DNA of 41,833 nucleotides, from positions 1 through 41,833 of the forward strand of contig CANMCY010000019.1 of assembly GCA_947496375.1 (NCBI GenBank), given 5' to 3'. Shown piece by piece: positions 8,498 through 15,422 of this stretch; position 1 is the stretch's first letter; the number at the start of each line of letters is the position of its first letter. A program made the translations under genes and the position numbers. This stretch comes from Flavobacteriales bacterium (lineage in GTDB: Bacteria > Bacteroidota > Bacteroidia > NS11-12g > UBA955). The notes beneath the pieces were generated by a model. That model did not search any database. It saw only the letters and a program-made list of their open reading frames with translations, and was not told where the DNA came from.

Positions 8498-8684
8498 GAG
8501 ACGGATAATCATCCGTCTTTACGGGCTGGAGCGCAGCATATCCGACTGCATCGTTCCCGGGATGTACGGCTTGTGCGGATGGAGGGGATATGCTATATAT
8601 ACCACATACAGCGAGACGGATGAACATCCGTCTTTACGGCCTGCGGCACACATCAGCGGTGATGCATTACAACCCCGAAGGGGT
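8498..8684. repeat. 187-bp dispersed repeat block, copy A
   Basis: By eye it matches 14474-14660 over the same length with about 8 substitutions and no gaps. It contains two hairpins with arms AGACGGAT/ATCCGTCT (8499-8518, loop AATC; 8614-8633, loop GAAC). A 9-bp long-range inverted repeat AGCATATCC (8535-8543) / GGATATGCT (8586-8594) encloses further short pairings. Each AGACGGAT hairpin is followed by TTTACGG. No transposase or flanking target duplication was seen. It may be a non-autonomous mobile element or a structured RNA. Confidence 0.75.
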
Positions 8685-8783
8685 GCTATTATGCTAGCCC
8701 CACAGGGGCGATATCACCCAACCCCGGAGGGGTGGCATTATTCTGGCGCCAACGGCGCGGTATTCCCCGAACCCCGATGGGGT
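8672..8783. repeat. 25-nt-period hairpin array A (five units)
   Basis: Five 13-nt inverted repeats begin at 8672, 8697, 8721, 8746 and 8771. Arms and loops are ACCCC-GAA-GGGGT, GCCCC-ACA-GGGGC, ACCCC-GGA-GGGGT, GCGCC-AAC-GGCGC and ACCCC-GAT-GGGGT. Every arm pair is perfect although the arm sequence changes. Spacers are 11-12 nt, and three of the four contain ATT or ATATC. Too short and too variable for CRISPR. Confidence 0.8.
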
Positions 8784-8847
8784 GGTATAGAAAATGTATT
8801 AAATCACCCGAGGTTTTTGCAAAAAACCAAGCTTATAGTGACCGTTT

Positions 8848-9846
8848 TTACATCGGAAAACCGTTACGCATGGGTGCAGTAAAGCCTTTTCTGTTCAGTA
8901 GTAGGGATATCCCCAATTCGTGGGTACGTGGTGACCAAGCACTTAACTGCGATACCGTATGCTCATAGCTGTAATTCAATCGCAAGCTTTTGATGATAAA
9001 GCCTATATTCACAATCACTGCATCCGCATTGTTAGCCTGGTACCAGGCCCGTCTGTGCCCCATACCAAAACTAAATTCATTATTTGCCAACGCCATCCCC
9101 ATATTCATCTGTGAGAACGCACCCTGTAGCATGGCCATACCTTGAACATGCAAAGCTGTGTATTGGTTTTTTTCTACGTTTCTCAATACTATCACACCGC
9201 CAGTGTGCAGGGTGTACCTGCGTGGTATGCGGTTATCAACGACTCCTGCATAATCATACGCCGGTTTGGTGATATTATGGACCGCTAATCCGGCCTGAAA
9301 ATATTCATTGAAAACCACAGCTCCTGCTCCTACATCGGCATTTCCCTTGCGGTTTGAAGGGATTATCTCTGCCGTATTCCTCACCGTTCCTTGCGTATAA
9401 TCTATCTGGTCTTCAAACCTAAGTTTGGCAGCATTGATACCCTGATTTCTGTAACCCAGGCTTAATCCATATTGTGCTGACCACTTGCCGCGTTTAAAAG
9501 GCGTCTGATACGCATATACCGCATTGGCCTGTGTGGTGGTGAAGTTGCCATCACCTGCCACATCGTTTAATACGTACAGCCCCACATTGCTATAATTAAC
9601 GCCTATGCTTTGGTCATACTGAAACAATCCAGTATTAAAAGCAATATCCCTACCCCATTGGTTTCTGTATTGCAAACCCACCCTGGCAGCAGCATCCTTG
9701 TCCAGGGTATTGGCTGTGCCTGCCAGTGCAGGATTCAGGTAAGCGCCTGATTGTAGGTATTGGTTGAATACAGGATCCTGTGCAACGGCAATATTCAAGC
9801 TGCCTGCAAGCATTATGAATCCTAAGGTTTTTAATGTATGCCTCAT
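8848..9846 (-). CDS. PorP/SprF family T9SS membrane protein
   Basis: 332 aa. A signal peptide ends at NIAVAQ (about 23) and is followed by the family opening DPVFNQYLQSGAYLNPALAGT. The rest has the strand pattern of an outer-membrane barrel (VGLQYRNQWG, YGLSLGYRNQGINAAKLRFEDQID, FSFGMGHRRAWYQ) and a penultimate strand LRLNYSYEHTVSQL. SprF is required for secretion of SprB in Flavobacterium, and relatives usually sit beside type B cargo genes. Here the start overlaps the end of the giant type B gene by 4 nt, so this is presumably its dedicated export or anchoring partner. Confidence 0.92.
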   Translation of the reverse strand: MRHTLKTLGFIMLAGSLNIAVAQDPVFNQYLQSGAYLNPALAGTANTLDKDAAARVGLQYRNQWGRDIAFNTGLFQYDQSIGVNYSNVGLYVLNDVAGDGNFTTTQANAVYAYQTPFKRGKWSAQYGLSLGYRNQGINAAKLRFEDQIDYTQGTVRNTAEIIPSNRKGNADVGAGAVVFNEYFQAGLAVHNITKPAYDYAGVVDNRIPRRYTLHTGGVIVLRNVEKNQYTALHVQGMAMLQGAFSQMNMGMALANNEFSFGMGHRRAWYQANNADAVIVNIGFIIKSLRLNYSYEHTVSQLSAWSPRTHELGISLLLNRKGFTAPMRNGFPM

Positions 9847-12800
9847 TTGATTAATGCTACTTTACCGATGAAACTTACATCCTGAGTACTGCCTTTCAGC
9901 GTAGCGGTTATTTGATAGCTGTAACTGCCTGCCGGGGCCGGTTCGTTGCCCACATAACCATTCCACCTGGGGTTGGATGCGTTGCCTTTAAAGATAATTC
10001 CGCCCCATCTGTCGTACACATAAAACTCCTTTACTTCAAAAATATCGGGAATACCAAAACCCTCGTTCAGGCCATCCTTATTGGGCGAAAACGCATTGGG
10101 CATAATGTCTTTTAAGGGCTGAATCACTTCCACATCCAGACTATCTTTTGCTACACAACCATTTTTATTGGTCACTTTTAGCTTGAGTGTAACATTCTTT
10201 TCCAATTTAATGCTTGCATTCTGACTACCTGCCATAGCGCCAAACAATGAAGCAGGTTGCCAGCTATAGATGTGGTTGCCATTGGGTGTGGCAATTCCAC
10301 TTACATTCAGCGATTCACCCTTCATGGCGCGGTTTCCGGCCACAATACGGGCAATCAGCTCAGGTGGATCATTTAAATTGGCCGAGAATGAATCTCTACA
10401 GCCATAAGCATCACTCACCACCACTTTGTAAATTCCTGCGCCCAGGTTGTCTATTTTGAGGGTTTGTGCACCAGTATTCCAGCGGTAGTTAAGAGGCAGC
10501 GTTCCACCCGTTGCAGTAACAGTTATACTGCCATCTGTGAAGCGGTAGCAACGAATGGAATCCATTCTGCTCAGGGTTACGGTCAGTTTGGCAGGTTGTA
10601 ATACCGTGGCCGTTGCTGAATCAGCGCAGCCGTATTTATCGCTGACTTTCACCTTGTAATTTCCTGCTTTCAGCCCTGTTGCCTTAATGGTATTTTGTTT
10701 TGCAGGGTCGTTCCAAGCTACTATTACAGGTGCAAACCCACCCGATGTGCTTGCCGTTATGCTGCCATCGCTGCCATTAAAGCAATTTACGCTGTCTGTG
10801 GCTATCACCGTTACCTTTACCTTGCCGGGATTGATAAAGTATGTGGTATCGTAAGCAAAGCAGCCCACATTGTCCTGCACTTTTACTGAATATTTGCCGG
10901 TTGTTTTTAGGTTGATGGCTGTATCGGTTTTGCTGTTGCTCCACGCAACACTCTTCCAGCCTTTGCCCACACTCACTTTTAAGCTATCACGGTTGCACTT
11001 GGTAAACCGTAAGGTATCAGGGGCAAAGTTCACCTTGGGGTTGCTGATGCCCACCGTGGTAGTATCATAGCAGGAACCGATGCCGTTGTTGCTGCGCACC
11101 CACACCTTGGTTGTGCCGGTTGTTTGTATGCGGGTACTTGCGGCAACATCACCGGTTGACCATGTTACTATATTGCTGGTTCTAAGGTCAACCGGATTAC
11201 CGCTGCACACCACCGTATCACGGGGCAGTATGCGCGGGTTTTGAATGGACACCAAAGCAGTATCGGCTGCTTTGCAACCCAATGAATCGGTGGCGCTTAC
11301 CGATATTAAACCAGTTTTATTCACATAAGCAGAAGCGCCTGTTTTACCATTGCTCCATGCATAATTTTTAAAGCCGGTGGTTGCCTTAAGTTGCGCGCTG
11401 TCGGTACCACAAAAGCGCAAAGTATCCCCACCCAGAGAAACAGACGGTTTCTGAATGGTAACGGTGGTGGTATCGTAGCAGGTGCCTATGCCGTTATCTG
11501 TTTTAACCCAAACAGTTGACTTTCCCGATAAATTAATCGTTGTTTTTTGAACAGTATCCGCTGTGGACCATGTATATTTCAAATCACTGCCATATAAAGC
11601 TGTTATTTCATTATCTGTTAATGCGCGATTCCAAATTCCCACATCATCTAAAACACCATTCAAATATCCTGCCCAACCATCCGTATTGGTGTGCGACGAT
11701 CTCCCTAATCTAAAAATATTATTATTGGCAACTGTATTTACATCAGCAACAGTATTTGTGTAGACAAATTTAGAATTTATATAAAACTTGAATCGGCCGC
11801 TAACTTCATATGTAACAGCCAAATGATAAAAATTGATAGTATCAAAATTATTATTATATTTCAAATTTGAAAATGGAGTTGAAGTCCATGATGTCCAAAG
11901 ATCGAGGCTTTGCATGTTTTCATGCACAAAAAACCCGAATGCGGTGCCAAAGGAAGTGGAAGAGAAAGGTGTTCCTAAACCCCAAGAAGCTAAAAAATTT
12001 AGAAACTTAGGTGTTTTTGAATTAAATTTTACCCAACCAGAAATACTTCTAGCCGAGGCACCCAAAGGAAAATTATTGAATTTACCTTCAAGATAATCAT
12101 TTACGCCATCAAATAAATACGCACCATTTTGCATTCCAAATCTATCCTTTGTTAAAACAGGCCCATATACACTGGTATGGTTGCCATTCCCGCTTATATC
12201 ATTGGCGTTCCCACAAAATGGCCACCAACCCACTAAACCATTAGCCAAAGTTCCTGATGGTTTATTACAAGACAATGTTCCCGCCTGAGATGTGGCTGAC
12301 AACGCAACCATATTTGGATAGCACACAACCGTATCCCTAGGCTTTATTTTAGGATTCATAATAGAAATAACTGCGGTATCATAAACCGTGCAACCCTGGC
12401 TATCGGTAGCAGCTACAGAATAAACCCCGGTGTTTTTGGCATACAGAGAATTTCCCGTTTTTCCGGTGTTCCATACATAGGTCTTAAAGCCTTTAGTGGC
12501 GGTAAGATTTACGCTGTCTAGCCCGCAATATTTTTGGGTATTGTTGCCGATGGAAACAGCAGATGGTTTGGGGGTAACCACCTTTGCCTGGTAAAGGCTT
12601 GCAATTTCACAAGGGTCTAGGGCGCGGTTCCAAATGGCTATATCATCAATTTTCCCTTGATATGGATAATAGCTTCCATTAGTTCCGCCTGAGGCCATTG
12701 CTCCAATCGTTAAATCATAACTATTAACAATTGGCTTTTTTACAGTTCCTGTAGTTATAAATTTTCCATCTATGAATAAATTTCCAGAATCATTGTTGTT

Positions 12801-13307
12801 GTTTCTAGTGAATGTTAGCATAACCCACTTGGTAGTATCAACCTTGTAGTTGTAGCTTATGGCCCCCGCACCGCCTCCTCCAAAACCAACTCCATTAGGA
12901 CGCTGAATGCGTGAAAAGAATGATGTATTATCAGGACCTTTACCCAAGAGCTCTCCAACCTCGCAGTTACTTGAAACTTTAATCCACATATTTATAGTAT
13001 ATGATCTGTCAAAGTATAAGTTTTTATTATTTTTAATAGATATGTAAGGCCCAAGCTGATTCCAGTTTGGATTAGATTTAAAAGAAACTGAGCTATTGCT
13101 TTTTCCAGTGCGGTCTGCACTAAAAGTTATATTGCCATTGTTACCAGAATTTATCGTTCCATGATGCTGATTGCCGCTACTGTCATTGGTATTTCCATTG
13201 AAGGGCCACCACCCAACCAATCCATTTTTGGGCACATAGGAAGGGATTTGTGCCTGAACCCCCGCTAAATAAACAAAGCACGAGATTATAAATAACAGTT
13301 TTCGCAT
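9843..13307 (-). CDS. Giant T9SS type B surface protein with LamG and SprB repeats
   Basis: 1154 aa, probably a cell-surface adhesin. Signal peptide 1-20 (GVQAQ). LamG/concanavalin-like domain 1 is at about 25-240 (LVGWWPFNGNTNDSSGN...DDIAIWNRAL). A 135-residue repeat at 249-621 is interrupted by a second LamG at about 355-573. An uninterrupted copy is at 622-756 and a partial copy at 758-824. Two SprB-type repeats follow (about 828-905 and 908-981). The gliding-motility/type B sorting domain is at 1065-1154 (NAFSPNKDGLNEGF, FYVYDRWGGIIFKG). It is the middle gene of a three-gene operon: a 22-nt overlap with the upstream unknown gene and a 4-nt overlap with PorP/SprF. LamG-coding stretches are far more AT-rich than the repeats. 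Confidence 0.92.
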   Translation of the reverse strand: MRKLLFIISCFVYLAGVQAQIPSYVPKNGLVGWWPFNGNTNDSSGNQHHGTINSGNNGNITFSADRTGKSNSSVSFKSNPNWNQLGPYISIKNNKNLYFDRSYTINMWIKVSSNCEVGELLGKGPDNTSFFSRIQRPNGVGFGGGGAGAISYNYKVDTTKWVMLTFTRNNNNDSGNLFIDGKFITTGTVKKPIVNSYDLTIGAMASGGTNGSYYPYQGKIDDIAIWNRALDPCEIASLYQAKVVTPKPSAVSIGNNTQKYCGLDSVNLTATKGFKTYVWNTGKTGNSLYAKNTGVYSVAATDSQGCTVYDTAVISIMNPKIKPRDTVVCYPNMVALSATSQAGTLSCNKPSGTLANGLVGWWPFCGNANDISGNGNHTSVYGPVLTKDRFGMQNGAYLFDGVNDYLEGKFNNFPLGASARSISGWVKFNSKTPKFLNFLASWGLGTPFSSTSFGTAFGFFVHENMQSLDLWTSWTSTPFSNLKYNNNFDTINFYHLAVTYEVSGRFKFYINSKFVYTNTVADVNTVANNNIFRLGRSSHTNTDGWAGYLNGVLDDVGIWNRALTDNEITALYGSDLKYTWSTADTVQKTTINLSGKSTVWVKTDNGIGTCYDTTTVTIQKPSVSLGGDTLRFCGTDSAQLKATTGFKNYAWSNGKTGASAYVNKTGLISVSATDSLGCKAADTALVSIQNPRILPRDTVVCSGNPVDLRTSNIVTWSTGDVAASTRIQTTGTTKVWVRSNNGIGSCYDTTTVGISNPKVNFAPDTLRFTKCNRDSLKVSVGKGWKSVAWSNSKTDTAINLKTTGKYSVKVQDNVGCFAYDTTYFINPGKVKVTVIATDSVNCFNGSDGSITASTSGGFAPVIVAWNDPAKQNTIKATGLKAGNYKVKVSDKYGCADSATATVLQPAKLTVTLSRMDSIRCYRFTDGSITVTATGGTLPLNYRWNTGAQTLKIDNLGAGIYKVVVSDAYGCRDSFSANLNDPPELIARIVAGNRAMKGESLNVSGIATPNGNHIYSWQPASLFGAMAGSQNASIKLEKNVTLKLKVTNKNGCVAKDSLDVEVIQPLKDIMPNAFSPNKDGLNEGFGIPDIFEVKEFYVYDRWGGIIFKGNASNPRWNGYVGNEPAPAGSYSYQITATLKGSTQDVSFIGKVALIK

Positions 13308-13918
13308 AGATTATTTTGTTTTAGAAATTTGCAAATTGACTTGGGATAATTTCGGTATGCACCAAAACGATTATACCTGAAATCGGATGGAATTAATATT
13401 GGTTTTGGTAATAAATTAAGTCCACTACCCGCTATTTTAATATTGAAAATGCACTCATCACCAACAGCATTTTGATTTAATTGCTGCTGAAATACCTGTA
13501 TGGCATGCGCCCCATCAATGGGTGGGGCTATTTGTTGAAGCTGCTGCTGAAAATATTGAAAATTATTGGGTTGTAAGATAGTTTGTGATAAATACACCCT
13601 TTCCTGCACAGTTGCTAATTCATAATTATCAATATAACCAACCACATATTTTTGCCTGTTCGTAGGATCAAAACACCATAAAATCAAACGACAATAACCA
13701 TGTTTGTTAGGATTAAATCCCTGCCTAAACGCTTCAATATGCACGAATCGGTATTTATCGGTTACAAAAATGTTGTTGGGTGAATTCATCCACTCCTCAA
13801 ACCCAAAACCTGAGGTTGAAGCGAAATGGACGCCATGGCCATAATCAAGGCCACAGGGCTGTATCCAGCCATTATTGGATTGCACAACACGTACAAAAGC
13901 GCAGCATGGGGCTTTCAT
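13286..13918 (-). CDS. Unknown cytoplasmic protein coupled to the type B operon
   Basis: About 210 aa from the ATG at 13918; a GTG at 13957 would add 13 residues but overlaps likely promoter sequence. I see no signal peptide or membrane segment. An N-terminal part (FVRVVQSNNGWIQPCGLDYG, GFGFEEWMNSPN) is followed by a Gln-rich stretch (QYFQQQLQQ, VFQQQLNQN) and a Cys-rich tail (LCENCYL). The GFGFEEW segment loosely reminds me of N-terminal domains on some HNH/restriction-type proteins; this is recollection only. The last 22 nt overlap the start of the giant type B gene in another frame, so translation is likely coupled. Divergent from the XRE regulator. Confidence 0.6.
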   Translation of the reverse strand: MKAPCCAFVRVVQSNNGWIQPCGLDYGHGVHFASTSGFGFEEWMNSPNNIFVTDKYRFVHIEAFRQGFNPNKHGYCRLILWCFDPTNRQKYVVGYIDNYELATVQERVYLSQTILQPNNFQYFQQQLQQIAPPIDGAHAIQVFQQQLNQNAVGDECIFNIKIAGSGLNLLPKPILIPSDFRYNRFGAYRNYPKSICKFLKQNNLCENCYL

Positions 13919-13973
13919 GTTTTTAATTTTCAATACCTTACCACAAATAAACACCACAAAATAATATTGTAGG

Positions 13974-14005
13974 TTTGTTTTTATAACTATTGGTATGTAT
14001 TTTTG
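13974..14005 (+). promoter_or_regulatory. XRE regulator promoter
   Basis: A -33 TTTG (13974-13977) and a -7 TATTTTTG (13998-14005) are separated by 20 nt, the best complete Bacteroidota promoter in the window. The ATG follows 25 nt downstream. The divergent minus-strand operon starts within 60 nt, so autoregulation or joint regulation by the XRE protein is possible. Confidence 0.65.
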
Positions 14006-14030
14006 TCCTTACAGTTTATACATACATATC

Positions 14031-14426
14031 ATGAATACACCTAAAGAGCCAAACACCACCTTCCGTATTGCTGAGAAAATACGCAAACTGCGTGAGATCA
14101 AAGGCTACAAACAGGAAACCATGGCCAAAAAGATGGGGCTTACCACCAATGGCTACGGCAAGATTGAACGGGGTGAATCGGCCATAACGGTGGACCGCTT
14201 GGATCAGATTGCGCAGGTGCTGGAGGTGAGCACGCTGGATATTCTGCAGTTTGATGACAACTTCGTTTACAACATCACCAATATGCACCATTCGGCCACC
14301 AATGGCATTGTAAACAACTACAGTCTTTCGGATGACGAACGAACAGCGCTGATGAAACAAATAACCTCCATGCAGCAGCTCATAGAAAACCAAAACCGGC
14401 TGATAGCGATGCTGGTAAAGAAGTGA
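14031..14426 (+). CDS. XRE-family helix-turn-helix regulator
   Basis: 131 aa. The HTH_3 domain is at about residues 11-65 (IAEKIRKLREIKGYKQETMAKKMGLTTNGYGKIERGESAITVDRLDQIAQVL in sequence order; recognition helix around NGYGKIERG). The C-terminal half (about 100-131) is a helix able to form a coiled coil (MKQITSMQQLIENQNRLIAMLVKK region), probably for dimerisation. The ATG at 14031 is chosen over an upstream in-frame ATG that lies inside the -7 box. Targets are unknown; the divergent type B operon is the obvious candidate. It is not paired with a recognisable toxin. Confidence 0.88.
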   Translation: MNTPKEPNTTFRIAEKIRKLREIKGYKQETMAKKMGLTTNGYGKIERGESAITVDRLDQIAQVLEVSTLDILQFDDNFVYNITNMHHSATNGIVNNYSLSDDERTALMKQITSMQQLIENQNRLIAMLVKK

Positions 14427-14473
14427 GAATAAGAGATAGACGTTTTTACTACATAGACTTTACCGCATACAGC

Positions 14474-14660
14474 GAGACGGATAATCATCCGTCTTTACGG
14501 GCTGCAGCGCAGCATATCCGACTGCATCGTTCCCGCGATGTACGGCTTGTGCGGATGGAGGGGATATGCTATATATACCACATACAGCGAGGCGGATAAT
14601 CATCCGTCTTTACGGACTGCGGCACACATCGACGGTGATGCATTACAACCCCGAAGGGGT
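14474..14660. repeat. 187-bp dispersed repeat block, copy B
   Basis: Gap-free counterpart of 8498-8684 with about 8 substitutions by eye. Hairpin arms AGACGGAT/ATCCGTCT lie at 14475-14494. At 14590-14609 one arm has A-to-G, which still pairs as G-U in RNA. The long-range arms AGCATATCC (14511-14519) and GGATATGCT (14562-14570) are unchanged from copy A. Inside them CATCG/CGATG pairs fully here. It ends in ACCCC-GAA-GGGGT (14648-14660). Confidence 0.75.
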
Positions 14661-14723
14661 GACATATCTCCCAGCAGGTGCGGTATATGTGGATGGATGC
14701 GACATGCTAAACACGCCACCTAC

Positions 14724-14852
14724 ATATAGCGAGACGGATAATCATCCCTCTTTACGGCCTGCGGCACACATCAGCGGTTATGTATTACAACCCCGAAGGG
14801 GTGATAGTATACTAGCGCCAACGGCGCGGTATTCCACGAACCCCGAAGGGGT
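14724..14852. repeat. Partial third copy and 25-nt-period hairpin array B
   Basis: 14724-14803 repeats the second half of the 187-bp block, including an AGACGGAT hairpin at 14732-14751 with one arm mismatch. It runs into three hairpins at exactly 25-nt steps: ACCCC-GAA-GGGGT (14790), GCGCC-AAC-GGCGC (14815) and ACCCC-GAA-GGGGT (14840). A degenerate unit may sit near 14668-14681. Confidence 0.75.
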
Positions 14853-14944
14853 GAAATCTTACCCGTATCTGTTAATAAAATTTTAATTATAAAAACATGT
14901 ATGTTCTAATTTCCTGTTGTTTATTGCACTAATAAAAAAACATC

Positions 14945-15421
14945 ATGAAGCTCAAAAGAATTTTTATTTGCCTTCTATTTGTAGGATACATGCACGCATG
15001 GAATGCACAGCAATCCATTAACGCTGCAGGCACTACCGTTACCGGGGTAGACGGGCAAATATCTTTTAGCGTGGGACAGGTTTTTGTGGCCTATCAGCAA
15101 GGTGCCGACGCCAACATACAGGAAGGTGTTCAACAGGCCTACACCATCATCACCAATTCCACATCAAACATCCCCGGCAAAACTGATATTACCCTTTATC
15201 CCAATCCCACAGCCGGGGTTGCCTATCTGGCCGTCAATTCAACCACTGAAGACCTGCTAAAAATTGAAATATTTGACATGCAGGGCAAAATGCAATTTGG
15301 CGGCAAAATCCAAAACGGTATTAATTTACTACAGCTGAAAGACCTACCTTCAGGCATTTACATGGTATATATAAACCGCAATAATTACAAAATATTTACA
15401 CAAAAACTGATAAAAATATAA
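14945..15421 (+). CDS. Small secreted protein with T9SS type A sorting domain
   Basis: 158 aa. Signal peptide to about residue 21 (YMHAWNAQ). Residues 22-75 are a small beta-rich unit (INAAGTTVTGVDGQISFSVGQV) seen at the front of many short Bacteroidota T9SS proteins. About 85-158 is a type A sorting domain (ITLYPNPTAG, KIEIFDMQGKMQ, LPSGIYMVYI). There is no catalytic domain. The protein is exported and probably surface-attached. It ends 1 nt before the collagen-like gene, so the two are co-transcribed and probably act together. Confidence 0.85.
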   Translation: MKLKRIFICLLFVGYMHAWNAQQSINAAGTTVTGVDGQISFSVGQVFVAYQQGADANIQEGVQQAYTIITNSTSNIPGKTDITLYPNPTAGVAYLAVNSTTEDLLKIEIFDMQGKMQFGGKIQNGINLLQLKDLPSGIYMVYINRNNYKIFTQKLIKI

Positions 15422-15422
15422 C

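Larger units (their letters stand above)
8470..8847. other. Intergenic region with repeat array A
   Basis: 378 nt between two convergent genes (trmN6 and the PorP/SprF gene). It contains no supported gene. It is filled by the 187-bp block at 8498-8684 and the hairpin array at 8672-8783, listed separately. The last 64 nt, towards the PorP/SprF stop, show nothing recognisable. Confidence 0.8.
14427..14944. other. Intergenic region with repeat array B
   Basis: 518 nt between the XRE gene and the next plus-strand gene. It holds repeat block copies at 14474-14660 and 14724-14803 and the hairpin array at 14790-14852. The last 90 nt are AT-rich and should contain the promoter of the 14945 gene, but I see no clear TAnnTTTG box. 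Short frames here encode the same peptide as in array A only because the DNA repeats. Confidence 0.8.

Noticed and set aside
8672-8783. CRISPR array
   Set aside because: Repeats are 13-nt palindromes with variable arms and 11-12-nt spacers, far below CRISPR dimensions, and no cas gene is present.
8562-8968. Short plus-strand open frames in array A (8562-8882, 8732-8968)
   Set aside because: They run through the hairpin repeats, and the same peptide start appears at 14538 only because the DNA is repeated. There is no promoter box, and frame 8732-8968 runs into the PorP/SprF gene.
13286-14426. Toxin-antitoxin or restriction module formed by the XRE gene and the divergent unknown gene
   Set aside because: The genes are divergent, no toxin fold or nuclease catalytic motif is visible, and the unknown gene is coupled to a surface-protein operon instead.
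14538-14886. Open frames in array B
   Set aside because: Same repeat-derived peptides as array A; differences fall on structural rather than codon positions.
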